A DNA stretch of 64,000 bases from Turnera subulata. Its lineage: Eukaryota > Streptophyta > Magnoliopsida > Malpighiales > Passifloraceae. The position numbers were made by a program, and so were the translations under genes. The notes under the pieces are model-generated. The model did not search any database. It saw only the letters and a program-made list of their open reading frames with translations, and was not told the origin of the DNA. Positions 1 through 11,249 of the stretch are shown here, one piece after another. Numbering within the stretch: the first letter of the stretch is position 1; the number at the start of each line of letters is the position of its first letter. The stretch is taken from contig JAKUCV010001515.1 of NCBI GenBank assembly GCA_028386065.3, positions 54,740 through 118,739 of the forward strand, written 5' to 3'.

Positions 1-129
1 TATTTTATAAAGTGATAGTGAAACTATTACTTTAAAAATTAAAACAAAGGTTTGGCGGGCATATTAACACAAAATTTGGCGGTATTAAAATTTTCTTGAC
101 AAAAGGTTAAAGTTGGTATAAATAAAATT

Positions 130-197
130 TCAAAGACATTTCTTGGGGGGTGTGTACACCCTTAAAACGTCTTATAATTTTGAACGGAGGGAGTATT
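130..197. mobile_element. Partial MITE terminus (Stowaway-like)
   Basis: The stretch ends in GAACGGAGGGAGTA, the same terminal word that closes the MITE at 15994-16589, preceded by an AAACGTCTTATAATTTT-type subterminal sequence typical of plant Stowaway-like MITEs. No matching opposite end (TACTCCCTCC) occurs in the first 130 bases, so it is truncated or its start lies outside the window. Confidence 0.45.
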
Positions 198-365
198 AAG
201 TATGTGCTCCATGCTTCAGTACAGAAAAGTGTGAAAAGTTGAAGACCAAAAATGCAACTCCAAGCATGAGGTGACAAGAAATGTTTTGCACTCAACTGCC
301 TATATATAAAGGCAGAAATCATCACTGCAAATCACATAGCTGGTAGAGCACAATACACAAAGAAA

Positions 366-422
366 AATAGAGAGTGAAGGAAAGAGAGAGAGAAAGGGAG
401 AGGGAGAGGGGGAGAGAAAGGA
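366..422. repeat. GA-rich purine tract
   Basis: An almost uninterrupted purine run of GA and GGGAGA units on the plus strand. Simple-sequence DNA; no coding potential is seen. Confidence 0.8.
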
Positions 423-424
423 AG

Positions 425-520
425 AATAGTCCTTCTTAATTTAAAAAGTGACAAAATAGTCCTTCTTAATTTAGAAAGTGACAAAATAATCTCTCTTAAT
501 TTAGGAGTGACAAAATAGTG
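425..520. repeat. 30-bp tandem repeat, about 3 units
   Basis: Units beginning AATAGTCCTTCTTAATTTA and ending AGTGACAAA recur at 425, 455 and 485, with a partial fourth start near 513. The third unit differs at several bases. This is a small minisatellite directly after the purine tract. Confidence 0.8.
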
Positions 521-710
521 AAGAAAATACTTTTGAAGTATTTTTGAGAAACACTTTTTGTGGGACACTAGTTTAAGTAGAGCTCCAGGATTTTTATTTT
601 ACCCATGAATTTATTTTGGAAAAGTCTCTCTTTGTAAGCCTACTATTTTATAGTGAACGTTTTATGCGGGATCGAACTTGTGGATGTAGCCTAATAATTT
701 TCGGTGAACC

Positions 711-1020
711 ACCTTAAATTTTTATGTGCCATTTATTTTCAGTTCATCATTATTCTGTAAGATAATATTACTAGAACCAACAAAAAGTACCGGTACATAA
801 GGGTCTTTTGTCCCTAGAGTAGTTAGCAAGTCCAGAATTTCATGTTTATATTGTCGCATTGAAGCACCTTAAATTTTTATGTGCCATTTATTTTCAGTTC
901 ATCATTATTCTGTAAGATAGTATTACTAGAACCAACAAAAAGTACCGGTACATAAGGGTCTTTTGTCCCTAGAGTAGTTAGCAAGTCCAGAATTTCATGT
1001 TTATATTGTCGCATTGAAGC
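711..1020. repeat. Tandem duplication, 155 bp x 2
   Basis: Positions 711-865 and 866-1020 are near-identical; I see one difference (GATAATATTA versus GATAGTATTA). The near-identity implies a very recent duplication. The second copy runs straight into sequence homologous to the 3' flanks of the F-box genes (1021-1087, compare 15410-15470 and 18940-19010). The duplication is therefore in the 3' flank of the F-box gene at 4294-5544, on the far side of the Mutator-like insertion. Confidence 0.9.
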
Positions 1021-1087
1021 AAAGATAAGCGCCAAATATGCCACAGATTTATCAAATGAAAATAAAACAAGACAAGACACAAACTAG

Positions 1088-1428
1088 GGTGAATGATTCG
1101 GTGCTGCCCCTTGATGGGCATGCACCAATACATACCCCACGTGTTTCTCTGTGACAGGGACATGTGGCAATATTTTTTTTCACCCAGGAAAATAAAAAAA
1201 TACTTTTAATAAATATCTATTCTTGTTTATTAGGTCCCTTAAGCTTTTTAAAATTTATATCCTACTCCTTAGCTATTAATGGAACAAAGTCTCTTGTTCC
1301 CCGTTAACAAAAACACGATTGAAGGATTTCTTCTGTTTCAAATTTTACCCCCAATAGACCAATTTGAAATCCCTAGCTAATTTGTTAATTTGAGGTGTAC
1401 CTGCCCAGAACTACAACGTACCTAACAT
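1088..1428 (+). repeat. MULE left terminal inverted repeat
   Basis: Inverted counterpart of about 3784-4131. It includes the shared blocks CCCCACGTGTTTCTCTGTG, the ATATCCTACTCCTTAGC block and, at the inner edge, the coding words for a Leu-Ala-Gln-Asn-Tyr-Asn-Val-Pro peptide. A one-base deletion relative to the right TIR falls just before the Ala codon near 1403. Confidence 0.85.
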
Positions 1429-1516
1429 ATGGAAGCTAGCCAACACCGGCGTCCTCTGCGTCAAACACATCGAGGAGACCTATCGCAAGCCCAAGAAGAG
1501 AGAAGAAGACGATTGA
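1399..1516 (+). pseudogene. Captured fragment of STMP1-like mitochondrial microprotein gene (C-terminal part)
   Basis: From 1403 one frame reads AQNYNVPNIWKLANTG, continues through KHIEETYRKPKKREEDD and stops at 1514-1516 (38 codons including the stop). The AQNYNVPN word followed by an amphipathic, Lys-rich tail resembles short transmembrane mitochondrial protein 1 (STMP1), a small inner-membrane protein of roughly 50 residues whose animal members carry a very similar YLAQNYDIPN motif. That comparison is from memory. The N-terminal hydrophobic part is missing or out of frame, and a base is lost just before the Ala codon (the right TIR has CCTGGCCCAG). The left MULE TIR ends inside the fragment. 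It is best read as host gene sequence taken up by the element; expression is unknown. Confidence 0.55.
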
Positions 1517-2784
1517 TTGATTCATCCATTGATCGATTTGGGAGTAGTAATTCCATTCTGGGTTTGGCGGGCTTTGGGCTATTCTTATCGTGTTATAGGT
1601 TTCAATCGTTTTTTTTGTTTTGTTTTCTCTCTTTCTTTCGTTTTTGTAGAATTCGGACTTATTAGTGGGTTTATTTGCATTTTCTTTTTTACTTCTATCC
1701 GGAGGAATTATTGGGAAGCAAGCAAATTTACTGATCAATGATTGCTTTGTTGTTTATCGTTTTCTTTTAACTAATTGACCATTTAATAATGCAATACCCT
1801 TCCTGGCTAGTAGTGAGGTGCACTGTGCTTATTACCATACCCATGTCGTTGGTTGCCTTGCCTAGTTAGTCTCCTACGCAAGCATCGTTTGATTTTAGTC
1901 TCGCTGTTATGTTTTGATCATGGTATGGAATGATGTGTGGATGGATGTCAGGCAGGAAGATAGCAGCTTTGGGGAGCATATTTGGGGACTTTTGTCTTGT
2001 TGGACAAAAAGAACTCACCTGGGTTTTTTATTTTGTGTTTTGAGATGATCAGTTTAATACAGTACCTGAATGTCACAACAATTGAGGTGACTCACCTAAT
2101 TCTGTAGAACTGCAGTGGGCTAACCTCAATCTGCAGAAGGGTGTCATGGCAAAGGCATGGAGAGTTGTAAGGAAACTGTATATTGTCGTTACATAATATT
2201 GCTAGGCTAAGTTGTTTTGGTTCAGTTTCCCTTACTAATCTGAAATAAAGTAGGTGTATTAGCAGCTTCTAGAATGTGGGTATCCTTCCCGGTTAAACGA
2301 TTGCAAAGCCTTGTGATTTGATATGTCTAAAGGATTCTGCTCGTGAAAGTTGTAAACTAAAAGTGGAAAAATAATGTCCAACATAATTTGCTAGCCGACT
2401 ACAGTTGTATGATCACTGTGACAGCAGCGATAAGTTGTTAAGTCACCAAATTTACCTAGAAATCTCAGAAATCTTTCCGCAATAGTTCATGTGAGGTGTG
2501 CATAATTGATATGAAACACAAAAAATGGCACAATCACGCTGCATAAAATGTTGTAGAACCTCCTCCTCCCAAAGTTTTAGTCATGAAAGTTGAGGAAAAG
2601 AAACGAAAATGACAACCTGGCCTTGAAGAATAGGTCAGATAAACCGTGGGCAGAAAGCAGCTTTTTAAAAAAATAACAATTCTCCCTTGCTATTTAGATT
2701 CTTGCATCAGCTTCTAATCTATCCCCCATCTTTCGCTAACAGATGTAATCCAGAATCTTCCATCTTTGGATTTTCTTTGGTGCC

Positions 2785-2936
2785 ATGGGAATAATAAGGA
2801 GGGGATTTCGTTCTTTCTAGGCTCTGCTTTTGGGATCTACCTAGCCCAAAACAACAACTTACCCGACGTGAGGAATCTTGCCAAAGAAATCGAAAGAACC
2901 TACCGCAAGACTAAGAAGCAAGACGAAAATGATTGA
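2785..2936 (+). pseudogene. Second STMP1-like gene copy inside the MULE, frameshifted
   Basis: An ATG at 2785 opens MGIIRRGFRSF and hits a TAG at once. The next frame, offset by one base, reads FFLGSAFGIYLAQNNNLPDV then NLAKEIERTYRKTKKQDEND and stops at 2934-2936. Together these give a roughly 50-residue protein with an N-terminal hydrophobic segment, a YLAQN motif and a Lys-rich tail, the layout of STMP1-type microproteins. The tail is clearly paralogous to the copy at 1399-1516 (ETYRKPKK versus RTYRKTKK) but diverged. The frameshift makes it a pseudogene unless an unusual splice removes it. No other family fits better to my eye. Confidence 0.55.
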
Positions 2937-3783
2937 TCATTCCAGCATTTTGATGTTCCAGGGTCGAGTTCTAGCTCTTGCTGGTTGTACTTGGGGAACT
3001 TTCATGTCTTTTCTTTTTCTTTTCTTCTTGTTTTTGATCTTTTATGTGTATAATACCATGTAATTGGTGCAATTAATCAATTTCTTGTTTCAGTTCCCTT
3101 CAATCTATTTTTGTATTTTTACGAGCAGGGAGCAAAAACTTTTTTCTCCTCTGCAAATGGAGGAAATTAAGTAATTTCATTGTTCTAACAATTCAACTAG
3201 ATAATTTCCATTAACGGCAAAGTGCTCGCCTTTTCTGTGAGTGAGATGAGCTAGTTTTGTATGTCACTCAGTCTTGAACTTCTAATAGATCAGACAGAAA
3301 ATGAGACATTTTTTAGTCTTAGTAAAGATGTAATAAAAGAGAACAGAGCAGCCGCATTGCTTTAACCAAGATGCTTGAATGTTAGATAACATTCTAGAAA
3401 ACTTTATCTTGATTCTTAAGGCTAAATATCGACTGAGTTTAGGTTGTTTATGAAAATCTTAAATTCACTCTACTTAGATTGCTAACTATGTTAAGTATGG
3501 CATTCGTTATTTCATTATAACCAACATCTTGGCTGAAAGCCTGAAACTTCATCATACTGGCGATGCTGATTCCAGTTTGCAGCTTTGGGCTCATAAATAT
3601 TTTAGTTTATGCTCTCCACAAGTCGCGTGCAGCTGCAAAAATAACTCACTCTTTGCAGGAGATGGAATACCATGCAAGGGTTTCCTCTGGTGACTCAATC
3701 AGCAGTTGTCACTTATTCTGCAACCCAGCTGGAGACTGCATTGGTTTAGGAGTCTGAAAATTTTTCTCAGATTAGCTTCTTTA

Positions 3784-4131
3784 TGTTAGGTACGTTGTAG
3801 TTCTGGGCCAGGTGCACCCCAAACGCGTGGGATGTATAGGCGCTTAGGGATTTCGAATTGGTTAATTTGCGGTAAAAATTTGAAACAGAGAAGTCCTTCA
3901 ATCGTGCTTTCGTTAACAGGGAACGACAGACTTTGTTCCCTTAACGGCTAAGGAGTAGGATATAAATTTTAAAAAACTCAAGGGACCTAATAAAAAAAAT
4001 AGACATTTACTAAAAATATTTTTTTATTTTTTATTGTGAAAAAAATATTGCCCACATGGCCCTATCATAGAGCAACACGTGGGGTATGTATCGGTGCATA
4101 CCCATCAAAGGTCAGCACCGAATCATTCACC
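3784..4131 (-). repeat. MULE right terminal inverted repeat
   Basis: Reverse complement of about 1088-1428. Read on the minus strand, its inner edge encodes GVHLAQNYNVP, a third piece of the captured STMP1-like gene. The TIR/internal boundary therefore lies within captured coding sequence at both ends. Confidence 0.85.
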
Positions 4132-4293
4132 CACAAACTAGTTGTCTTGGAATTCACATATGTGCCTTAGTCTCTAACGACGATGCTTCATACACAAACT
4201 TTTTGGTCTTTCGATAGAAAAAAGAAAAGATAAGGAAATTAATGGCAAATCAGATGCAAAACTGAAAGCACGAACACATGCCTTTCTGTCTAG

Positions 4294-5544
4294 TTACTTA
4301 ACTAGCCTATGTTTTTTATCAATGTTCAAAATTAGATCCATCTCGGTAGAAGCATAGGGAGAGGTTAGAGCTTCGGTGTAAGAAGTGGCAGTCCCGTAGT
4401 GTCTGTAGAATTTGATGTTCTTGAAATATTCTTCACTTGTATCACTTTCTTCATGATTCTTATTCCACTTTAGTATATCCACTCCTCCTTCACAATATTG
4501 TAGCATAATGTATCCACCATCTTTAACAGATGGTTGCACGAAGTCGCAAGCATAATTTACATAATTAAAAGCATTATCATCTCCAACTGAACTGTATGAA
4601 ATAAAATGGACCCATGATGCCTCGTTGCAGTATTCTTTCATTACCCAAACAGTATTTGTCTCCACGTTGGGCAATGCAAAAAAACACATACAGAGATATT
4701 CCCCAACAACTCCCAAGGTATTATATCCATAACGGTGACCTGCAGGTGTCGCCTTTTGGACATCATAAAACTTCTCTTTACTCAAATCAAAAGCAAAGAT
4801 TTTTTTATCAGCTAAAGACCCACTATCCCAAGATTTCCAATGAAGTGCTCCATTCAAGAACAAACCATGGGGCCTTGGTTGAATGTATTGCAGGTATGTG
4901 TCATCAGGATTTTCAACCTGTTTCCAGGAAACTGTTTTCAGCGAGAAAATATCAACCCTTGCTCCATCCCCAGGTTTGGGATCACGGTTAGGACCTGTTG
5001 CTATGAAGACCTTGTAATCATCGGAGGCCCAATCATACCCGAAACCATGAGTGTATGTCCGACCACCCCAAGTGATATCTGGCAATTTCCTGTAGGTACC
5101 GGTGAAAGGATTCCAGATAACTATCTCCGTCTTTAATACCAGACAAACTAATCCATTGCAAGATCCGATCAGGGAAGGATAACTCCTCGCAGGAAATAAC
5201 TCATGAGGTGGTGTCGGATAACATATCTTGGTAGGTGTTTTTACACCGTCACGGTATTCTGATATTACAAAACCCTCAGAGTCTTCTGTTGGGTCACGAT
5301 ATAGGAGTTTTGGTACGTTGATCTCCGGCGGTGTGGATTTGAGTCTAAACTTGTGAAATTTTACACTGACCAGCAAAGATGACCATGACTTGGAGACTAA
5401 CCTGAATCGGTGAATGGTTTTGTCGGGTAACAACGCTAGTATCTCCTCCACAATTCCTGATGGTAATATAAGAGCTGCAGCCATAGTAACACCTTTAGCT
5501 AAGTCCTCTTGTTTTAGGGTGACAACAGAGTGCGTTGCCTTCAT
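4294..5544 (-). CDS. F-box protein with F-box-associated (FBA) domain
   Basis: An uninterrupted 416-codon ORF. An N-terminal F-box lies at about residues 27-65 (LPSGIVEEILALLPDKTIHR, then FRLVSKSWSSLL), followed by an FBA-type interaction domain with the usual marks: GSCNGLVCL, WNPFTGTYRKLP, GFGYDWASDDYKV, LNGALHWKSW and VWVMKEYCNEASW. Such proteins bind SKP1 through the F-box and recruit targets to SCF ubiquitin ligases through the FBA region; the substrate here is unknown. The family is the large CPR1/At3g23880-like group. The ORF may start at Met1, but Met21 (about 5484, MAAALILPS) matches the MAA start region of paralogues downstream and may be the true start. It is apparently intronless. 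The 3' flank is split by the Mutator-like element ending at 4131. This is the best candidate for a working gene in the window. Confidence 0.85.
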   Translation of the reverse strand: MKATHSVVTLKQEDLAKGVTMAAALILPSGIVEEILALLPDKTIHRFRLVSKSWSSLLVSVKFHKFRLKSTPPEINVPKLLYRDPTEDSEGFVISEYRDGVKTPTKICYPTPPHELFPARSYPSLIGSCNGLVCLVLKTEIVIWNPFTGTYRKLPDITWGGRTYTHGFGYDWASDDYKVFIATGPNRDPKPGDGARVDIFSLKTVSWKQVENPDDTYLQYIQPRPHGLFLNGALHWKSWDSGSLADKKIFAFDLSKEKFYDVQKATPAGHRYGYNTLGVVGEYLCMCFFALPNVETNTVWVMKEYCNEASWVHFISYSSVGDDNAFNYVNYACDFVQPSVKDGGYIMLQYCEGGVDILKWNKNHEESDTSEEYFKNIKFYRHYGTATSYTEALTSPYASTEMDLILNIDKKHRLVK

Positions 5545-6142
5545 ATATATACTAGTTTTTGTCGAAGTCCTGTCGTCCTTCTAGGGTAACCGTGCCTTGA
5601 GGGTAATACATGTCTCTTTTGGATTTATTTAACTTTTAATTTTTGTTAGTTTTGTAAGCCCGTAAACCCTTTTTCTTTTGGGTTTTCTTCGACACCATAT
5701 CGTTTTGGGCTTTGCATATACTGTGAATTTTTTACACCACGATGTTGTTCTTGTTTTAGCCATATTTTAATGTCTATTTTGTACATGAAAATTATTGAAT
5801 TTAGATAGTCAACTTAGAAGTATATAATAATAAAATTCTTTAACCAAAAAAAGAATAATAATAAAATTAGTATAATAAAGTATAATAACATAAATTCTGG
5901 AAAAAAATATATGATAAATAATTACAATTTAATTAGTCACAAGGACACACATATGTGTGCCTCTACCTCTACTCTGGCATCTTTCTAGTCAGCATGGTTC
6001 TTGACGGAATTATAACAAAAGAAACAATTTTAAAGTGTTGAGATATAAAAAAAAAAAAGTGGGGTATATATATAAATGACAAGAAGTAAAATGCAGTAGT
6101 GCATATAAAAAGGACTTTGTCACTTGAGAAGTTTCCAAGTCC
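5545..6142. other. Intergenic, AT-rich
   Basis: Upstream region of the F-box gene up to the LTR element. Simple A/T-rich runs occur (for example 5820-5940 and a poly-A run near 6046). No gene, repeat family or RNA is recognised. Confidence 0.6.
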
Positions 6143-6147
6143 AGAGT

Positions 6148-6405
6148 TGATATTTTTACTCTACCCGCTGGGCCCACTACCGGGAGAGCCCAGGTCCGAA
6201 GACTGAGTCCATGCCCAACGAGTCCCACTTGCCCGAGAAGCCCGTCTACAAGGCACCCGCTCTATAAATACCCCCTAAGTCCCGTTTTATTCGATATGAT
6301 GTAACTTAGAAAATCTAGTCTCGGGCTCTATTCACGCCCCTATTTTCTATAATCAAACCCGAACATTCAATGAAAATGCACACTCCCTATTTTTGATTTA
6401 CATCA
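6148..6405 (+). repeat. Left LTR of LARD-like element
   Basis: 258 bp, TGATATTTTT to TTACATCA. It contains a TATA-type box TCTATAAATA at 6261-6270, compatible with a plus-strand promoter. Confidence 0.9.
6261..6270 (+). promoter_or_regulatory. TATA box in LTR promoter
   Basis: TCTATAAATA sits mid-LTR and is perfectly conserved in the right LTR (13423-13440 area). This is the expected place for the U3 promoter of a plus-strand element. Confidence 0.6.
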
Positions 6406-6424
6406 GTGGCGACTCCACTGGGAC
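6406..6424 (+). other. Putative primer-binding site
   Basis: GTGGCGACTCCACTGGGACG follows the LTR terminal CA by one base. It starts TGG, as a site pairing with a tRNA CCA end should. I do not assign the tRNA. Confidence 0.6.
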
Positions 6425-6779
6425 GACGATCGATTCACGGTGCACCACCGTTCAATCCGTTCATCCCCTTTCCTCAAGCAACGACGACAAACAATTCACC
6501 AAGAAACCAAAGGTGTCCTGCCGTCCAAATATCAATCACAAACCAACCATGCTCAACTCGGAAGAGCAACAAAAATCCAAGATGAACAGATCTGTCCATA
6601 GAACTAATGGATCGGGCAGATCCAACAAAAAATCAACACAACCTCAAGCCGATTAATACAAGCAACAAACCAGATGAATAGGTAGATAGTGAAAAGAAAA
6701 AGGGGCGAAAGGAGAAAATGAAGCTCGACCATTGATCGGAGGAGGAGGAGTAGTTCGGAGACGGATCCGTCCAGATCTG

Positions 6780-7130
6780 TCGAGGCCCTCAAAAGCTGCT
6801 CCCATACACGCCGCCGCGTTCTCCTCTGTCGACAACGACCCACGCCAGCGCTTCAGGTACAGGAGCTGCTGCTAACAGCCCCTGTCGCCGCCGTTGTTCG
6901 TGCAAGAACCACCAGGCGCACCTTTGAACCGCCGCCTCAAATCGCCGCCGGACGCCATGAAAGCCCAGCACTTCACCGGAAGCTTTGCCACTGCTCACCA
7001 CGCCTCGCCGAAGACAGATGGAAAGGAGGACGAGCAGACCTCGGGGTGAGCGTCCTTGCGCGGTCAGCGTCCTTGACCCGCCGCCACAGGTCGCAGGAGG
7101 AGCACCCCCAGCTCACCGGAAGCGCATGTG
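6780..7130. other. GC-rich island in the LARD interior
   Basis: Rich in CGCCGCC and CCGCC words, unlike the A/G-rich rest of the element. Minus-strand ORFs of 70-82 codons overlap here but none shows a recognisable domain. It is followed on the plus strand by an A/G run (7138-7185) that reads as a pyrimidine-rich leader on the minus strand. It could be a transduced piece of a host gene's 5' end, or an element-specific leader. Confidence 0.35.
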
Positions 7131-7399
7131 GGGAAGAAGGAAAAAAAAAAGGAAAAAAAAAAGAAGGAAAAGAAGAGAAAAATAAAAAAACTAGTACCTG
7201 AATAGATGCAGCAACCCACAAATAATATCACAATGGCCCAAAAGCAAATTGGCCCGAAAATAGGGAGAACCTCTCCAAAGAAAGGGGTTTAAGGCCCAGC
7301 AATTTAGTAATTAGGAGACTAAGAGTAGCAAATATTCCAAACAGGTTCTCAAGTGGTTTTTAAAAATAGGTATTATATACTTGGACCAAGAAGCCCACG

Positions 7400-10300
7400 T
7401 GCGAGGACAAAGCTGTTGGTTTTTTTTAAAAAAATTAAAAATATTATATATATAAAATAAAAATTACACAGGTCCTCTTGACTCGGACCAAAAAAAAGGG
7501 GAAGTGAAGAGTAGGTGCTCATAAAACTCTAGCTAAGGAAGCACAGGACTTAATGAGTCACACACACTTATAATGGTACCTCACTAACAATCCAACACCA
7601 AGTCTTGTTGAATTAACAGGCCCCGTGAAAGAAATCCAATAGCAGGTCCTATCAAGTTAATAGGTCTGCAGGACAATTGACTTTATAAAAGCTACTGATA
7701 GAATCAAATCTCATCCAGGATTCACTAGCCAGGTTCTTTTAATGTTTATATTATACATGCATGATATGATAGTACTACATGTTAATTTGTTAATTTATAA
7801 CGATTGACGCTATTGTGTTCATCCATCTCACATGAAACTTTTGGATTGGTATTATTATTTAATCTTATCACCGAAATGCAAAAAATATTTATATGATTCC
7901 TTGCTTATATTTTATGTTGTGCACATAACGTAAAGGATAAACCACGATCATGATAAATGATCCTAATTTATATTGTTATGGTGCTTGATTATTTTGTGAT
8001 TTACTTGGCAATAATACCTCACACAATTGTTATGCAAAAAATAAAAGAAACTAAAATATTGATGAGGATGTCTTTTAATGTAATTTTATTTCGGCATGGC
8101 TCACGTGGTACCTCCCCGATGAGGAATATAAGTTATTAGGTCCAAGAAAATCTTTCAAAGGTCCATAAAGAAAGGGTAGAGGTTCGAAACAATTCTGTTC
8201 ATCCCAAAGACATTTTTATTGTGGAAATGCCAATTTGAAGCAGATACTGTAGAGCTAGCTTGGGTTCAATGAGGATCCTGAGGAGAAACCGATGGATGCT
8301 CAAAATGCATACATCAAAAGGCAAAACAGGGGCTAGAACTAAGAAACTTCAGTAGAGATTTTGATACGCAGGTTCTTTCCAATAATACCATTGAAAAAGA
8401 GGACAGGTCTTAAGGAGTTCAAGAAAGAAGAATCCTTGGAAGTACAGGACTCGAATGGAGGTCCTGAAATTGGTCTCGGCCAGAGGTCCTGGAATAGGTG
8501 CATGTCTGATGTCCAGGTTTTAAGGCGGGAGCCTCCTGAAAGAAATGGCTCATGGAAAACTTCTAAAGGAAGCACCTTGCATCTAACGAAGCATATGACA
8601 ATGACATTTCAAGTTCCTGTAAATGTAGCAAGATCTTCGAATGGATCCTGAGCCATGATAAAAGACCAGAATAGGTCCTGAAGTTCCTATGTGAACCTCA
8701 TGACTCATCAATGACCCAATAGCAAGTCCTATTGGAATAGCAGGTCCTGCAGCAAAAGGGTTAAATTTGTCAAACTTCAGGCCCATAAGCAAAGTCAGCC
8801 TCATGCCATAGTTAAGGTTCTAATGCCCGAGAAATGAACAGATCCTAAAGCTTCCGAGAAAGCAAAAACACTCAGAAACAAATATTGTCAAGTTGATAGG
8901 TCCTTAACGAGGCTCCTACAAAGATGGAACGAAAAATAGAAGCTCGAACCTAAAAGAAAATCCAATAAAGGTCCAGAAACTCCTGAAGGCAAAATGCTCA
9001 ACAAAACTATTGAAATAGGTGCATAACAAGTGTCCAAGTAGCTGCACGAGGTTTTAAATTAGGAGGCCCTCCTTCTAGCGCCATAAAGGTAAACAGATTC
9101 AAAGAGTTCTTATGAAGGAGTCATATGTCCTAGGACGCTCGAAACAAATACGAGTAGTGCTAGTGCACAGCCCCAACAGATGCAAAACGATTCTAGCAAA
9201 ACATATTCGCATGTCTAAGTGCAAAATGGGTTCCAGGTTCCAGGTTTCAGATTCTGAATTCCAAGATGAACAGGTTTAAAGAACCTTTCAACACACATTG
9301 CTTACGCTCATAGTAAACCTCAACAGTTATTGGCGAGGCTCCCACGCCGAATGTATAGGATGTCAAAGGACGTTCTATAGAAGATGCAATTATCAAAAAA
9401 TGCTCCCGCAATGAATGCACACGTCAAAGTCGAAAAAGCTAAAGCTCAAAAAATACTCTATGAAGCCTTAAAGGAAATCACATAGGTGCGAAAAATCCAA
9501 AATAAAGAATACTGACAAACAGGAGGTTCATAGATGATGCCAGAACCTCGAGGAGTTTCTGTGGTGGCAACTTAAGCCCCATAAAACCATGAAAACCGTA
9601 ATAAACTATTGGTGAAGCTCTAAGGGAGATAGTTGGTGCCGATGAAGAAATCCTAGCAACTACTAGAAGCTCAAAGAAGCCTCAAGAAACTTTAAGGAGT
9701 CAAATAGCAGTGACTGGACATCTTATTAAAGAAACTAAGATACTAACCACGGGGCTAGTTGTTCAAAGGAGTTATACAAATAAGTATATCTAAAAGAAAT
9801 TCCTACAAGGGAGACAAGTTTTTCCAATAAAAGCTTCTGCACAGAAAAAGGATGCCAAGGATGCTCTTGAAAGAAACCAATGATCAAGTCAACATAAGAA
9901 AGTGGAGGTTCACACCAATTAACAAAATTCAAAGAATAGAACCCATAAAGAAGCACGTACAAAGGCATGAAACGATTTGGAGATCCTCACCAAGCCATAT
10001 GATGAGGAAGCGTGCTTTAAACAAAGCAAGAAAAATTTAGGAGAGGAGGATCATTATGAAATATAAACCAGGTTCCTGTTAAAGCCGAAAAGAAAATTTC
10101 CTTTTGAAAAACATGAAGATTATGAGGAACCTGGCACGATGAAATGACAGCAATAGGTTCTCTACGCAAATCATCAAAAACAAAAGCATTAACACAAGCC
10201 AGAACCAGAATAGGTACACGCAAAGTGAATAACTTAAGGACCTCACTGGAGGAACAGATGCAAAGAATAATCCTATAGTAGAACCCAAAATCTAAAGAGG

Positions 10301-10900
10301 CCCTCACAGAAGGTGACCGAACCCCCCAATGCCTTTATAAGAATAATAGGTACCTCAAGTGGCGCCCACAAGTGCACCAACACCTAATGAAGCTCCCGTT
10401 GAGACGGAGAAGAAATGCAACAAGAAGCTTGTGCTAGGGGCTACTGCTCGAGCCTCCAAAGAGCTCAACATGCTTCAATGAAAATGAAGTATAAAATAGG
10501 CAAGCTCATACTTAAGGAAAATCATAAAGTTACCTAGGGAAACAGGACCCCTTTTAAACTCGCCCAAACGAGGAAGCTGCATTCAGCGCCAAAGTATACA
10601 GGTTCTCTTCGAGAGCATGCTATGAAGGCTCAATAACAAAGGAGAGCAGAAGGGTTAAAATTGAGGAAGAAACACTATGAAATGCATTAGGCTTCATGGA
10701 TACCATAAATCGCAAGGCCCAAATGTATCCAAAAATAGCGAAAAGGCCCACGAACGCTAAAGCATAAACTGGTGGTTTCAGACTCAAATGGAACCAGAAA
10801 CTCTCGCGAGTAAACGAGGCTCATCAGCTTGCTTAGAGGAGAAACTTACAACAAATCGCAGGTGGACAAAAAAGCCGCCGCAAGCTGAGTGGAATGCAAA
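7400..10900. other. LARD interior, noncoding
   Basis: No gene is recognised in any frame. The words AGGTCCT and AGGTTC recur irregularly (for example near 7645, 8458, 8480, 8670, 8740), which suggests degenerate short-repeat ancestry rather than coding sequence. Confidence 0.6.
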
Positions 10901-10940
10901 ATTCAAAAAAACTCCACAATGCGAATAGATTTTTAAGGCA

Positions 10941-11100
10941 AAGGCCCTCGTGCCCAAAATCTATAACTAGCAACGCCATGGTAGCTTGTACCAATAAGAG
11001 CCTCGAAGTTCGAAGGCCCTCGTGCCCAAAATTTATGATGAGCTTGGCCATGGTACCTTATACCAATAAGAGCCCGAAGCTCAAAGGCCCTAGCGCCAAA
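10941..11100. repeat. 72-bp tandem repeat, about 2.2 units
   Basis: Units starting AAGGCCCTCGTGCCCAAAAT begin at 10941 and 11013, with a degenerate third start near 11084. They share CCATGGTA and ACCAATAAGAGCC. Confidence 0.8.
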
Positions 11101-11249
11101 AGTTACAACAAACAGGCCTGCTAAGGTGATATAAACCCAATAGCACAAGGAAGGCCTATAGGTTTCTCAATAACTAAATTAAGTACCTGTAAGAGTCACT
11201 AGGAGAAGCTCTGAGGCTCCTGAAGCCTAAATGGAGCCCCTAGGAAAGC

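Larger units (their letters stand above)
1088..4131. mobile_element. Non-autonomous Mutator-like element (Pack-MULE type)
   Basis: Seen: about 340-bp terminal inverted repeats starting GGTGAATGATTCGGTGCTG and ending with its complement, flanked by a perfect 10-bp direct repeat CACAAACTAG at 1078-1087 and 4132-4141. Long TIRs with a 9-11 bp TSD are the hallmark of Mutator-like elements. The 2.36-kb interior has no transposase ORF, so the element needs a helper. Two fragments of an STMP1-like gene lie inside (1399-1516 and 2785-2936), and the inner edge of the right TIR carries a third, inverted piece of the same coding sequence; this fits a Pack-MULE. It landed in the 3' flank of the F-box gene at 4294-5544, because 1021-1087 and 4142-4290 together align with the 3' flanks of the paralogous F-box loci. 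The rest of the interior (1517-2784 and 2937-3780) shows nothing I recognise. Confidence 0.85.

Noticed and set aside
3563..3757. 64-codon ORF in the MULE interior as a gene
   Set aside because: No domain, no start context support, and it lies in noncoding-looking sequence.
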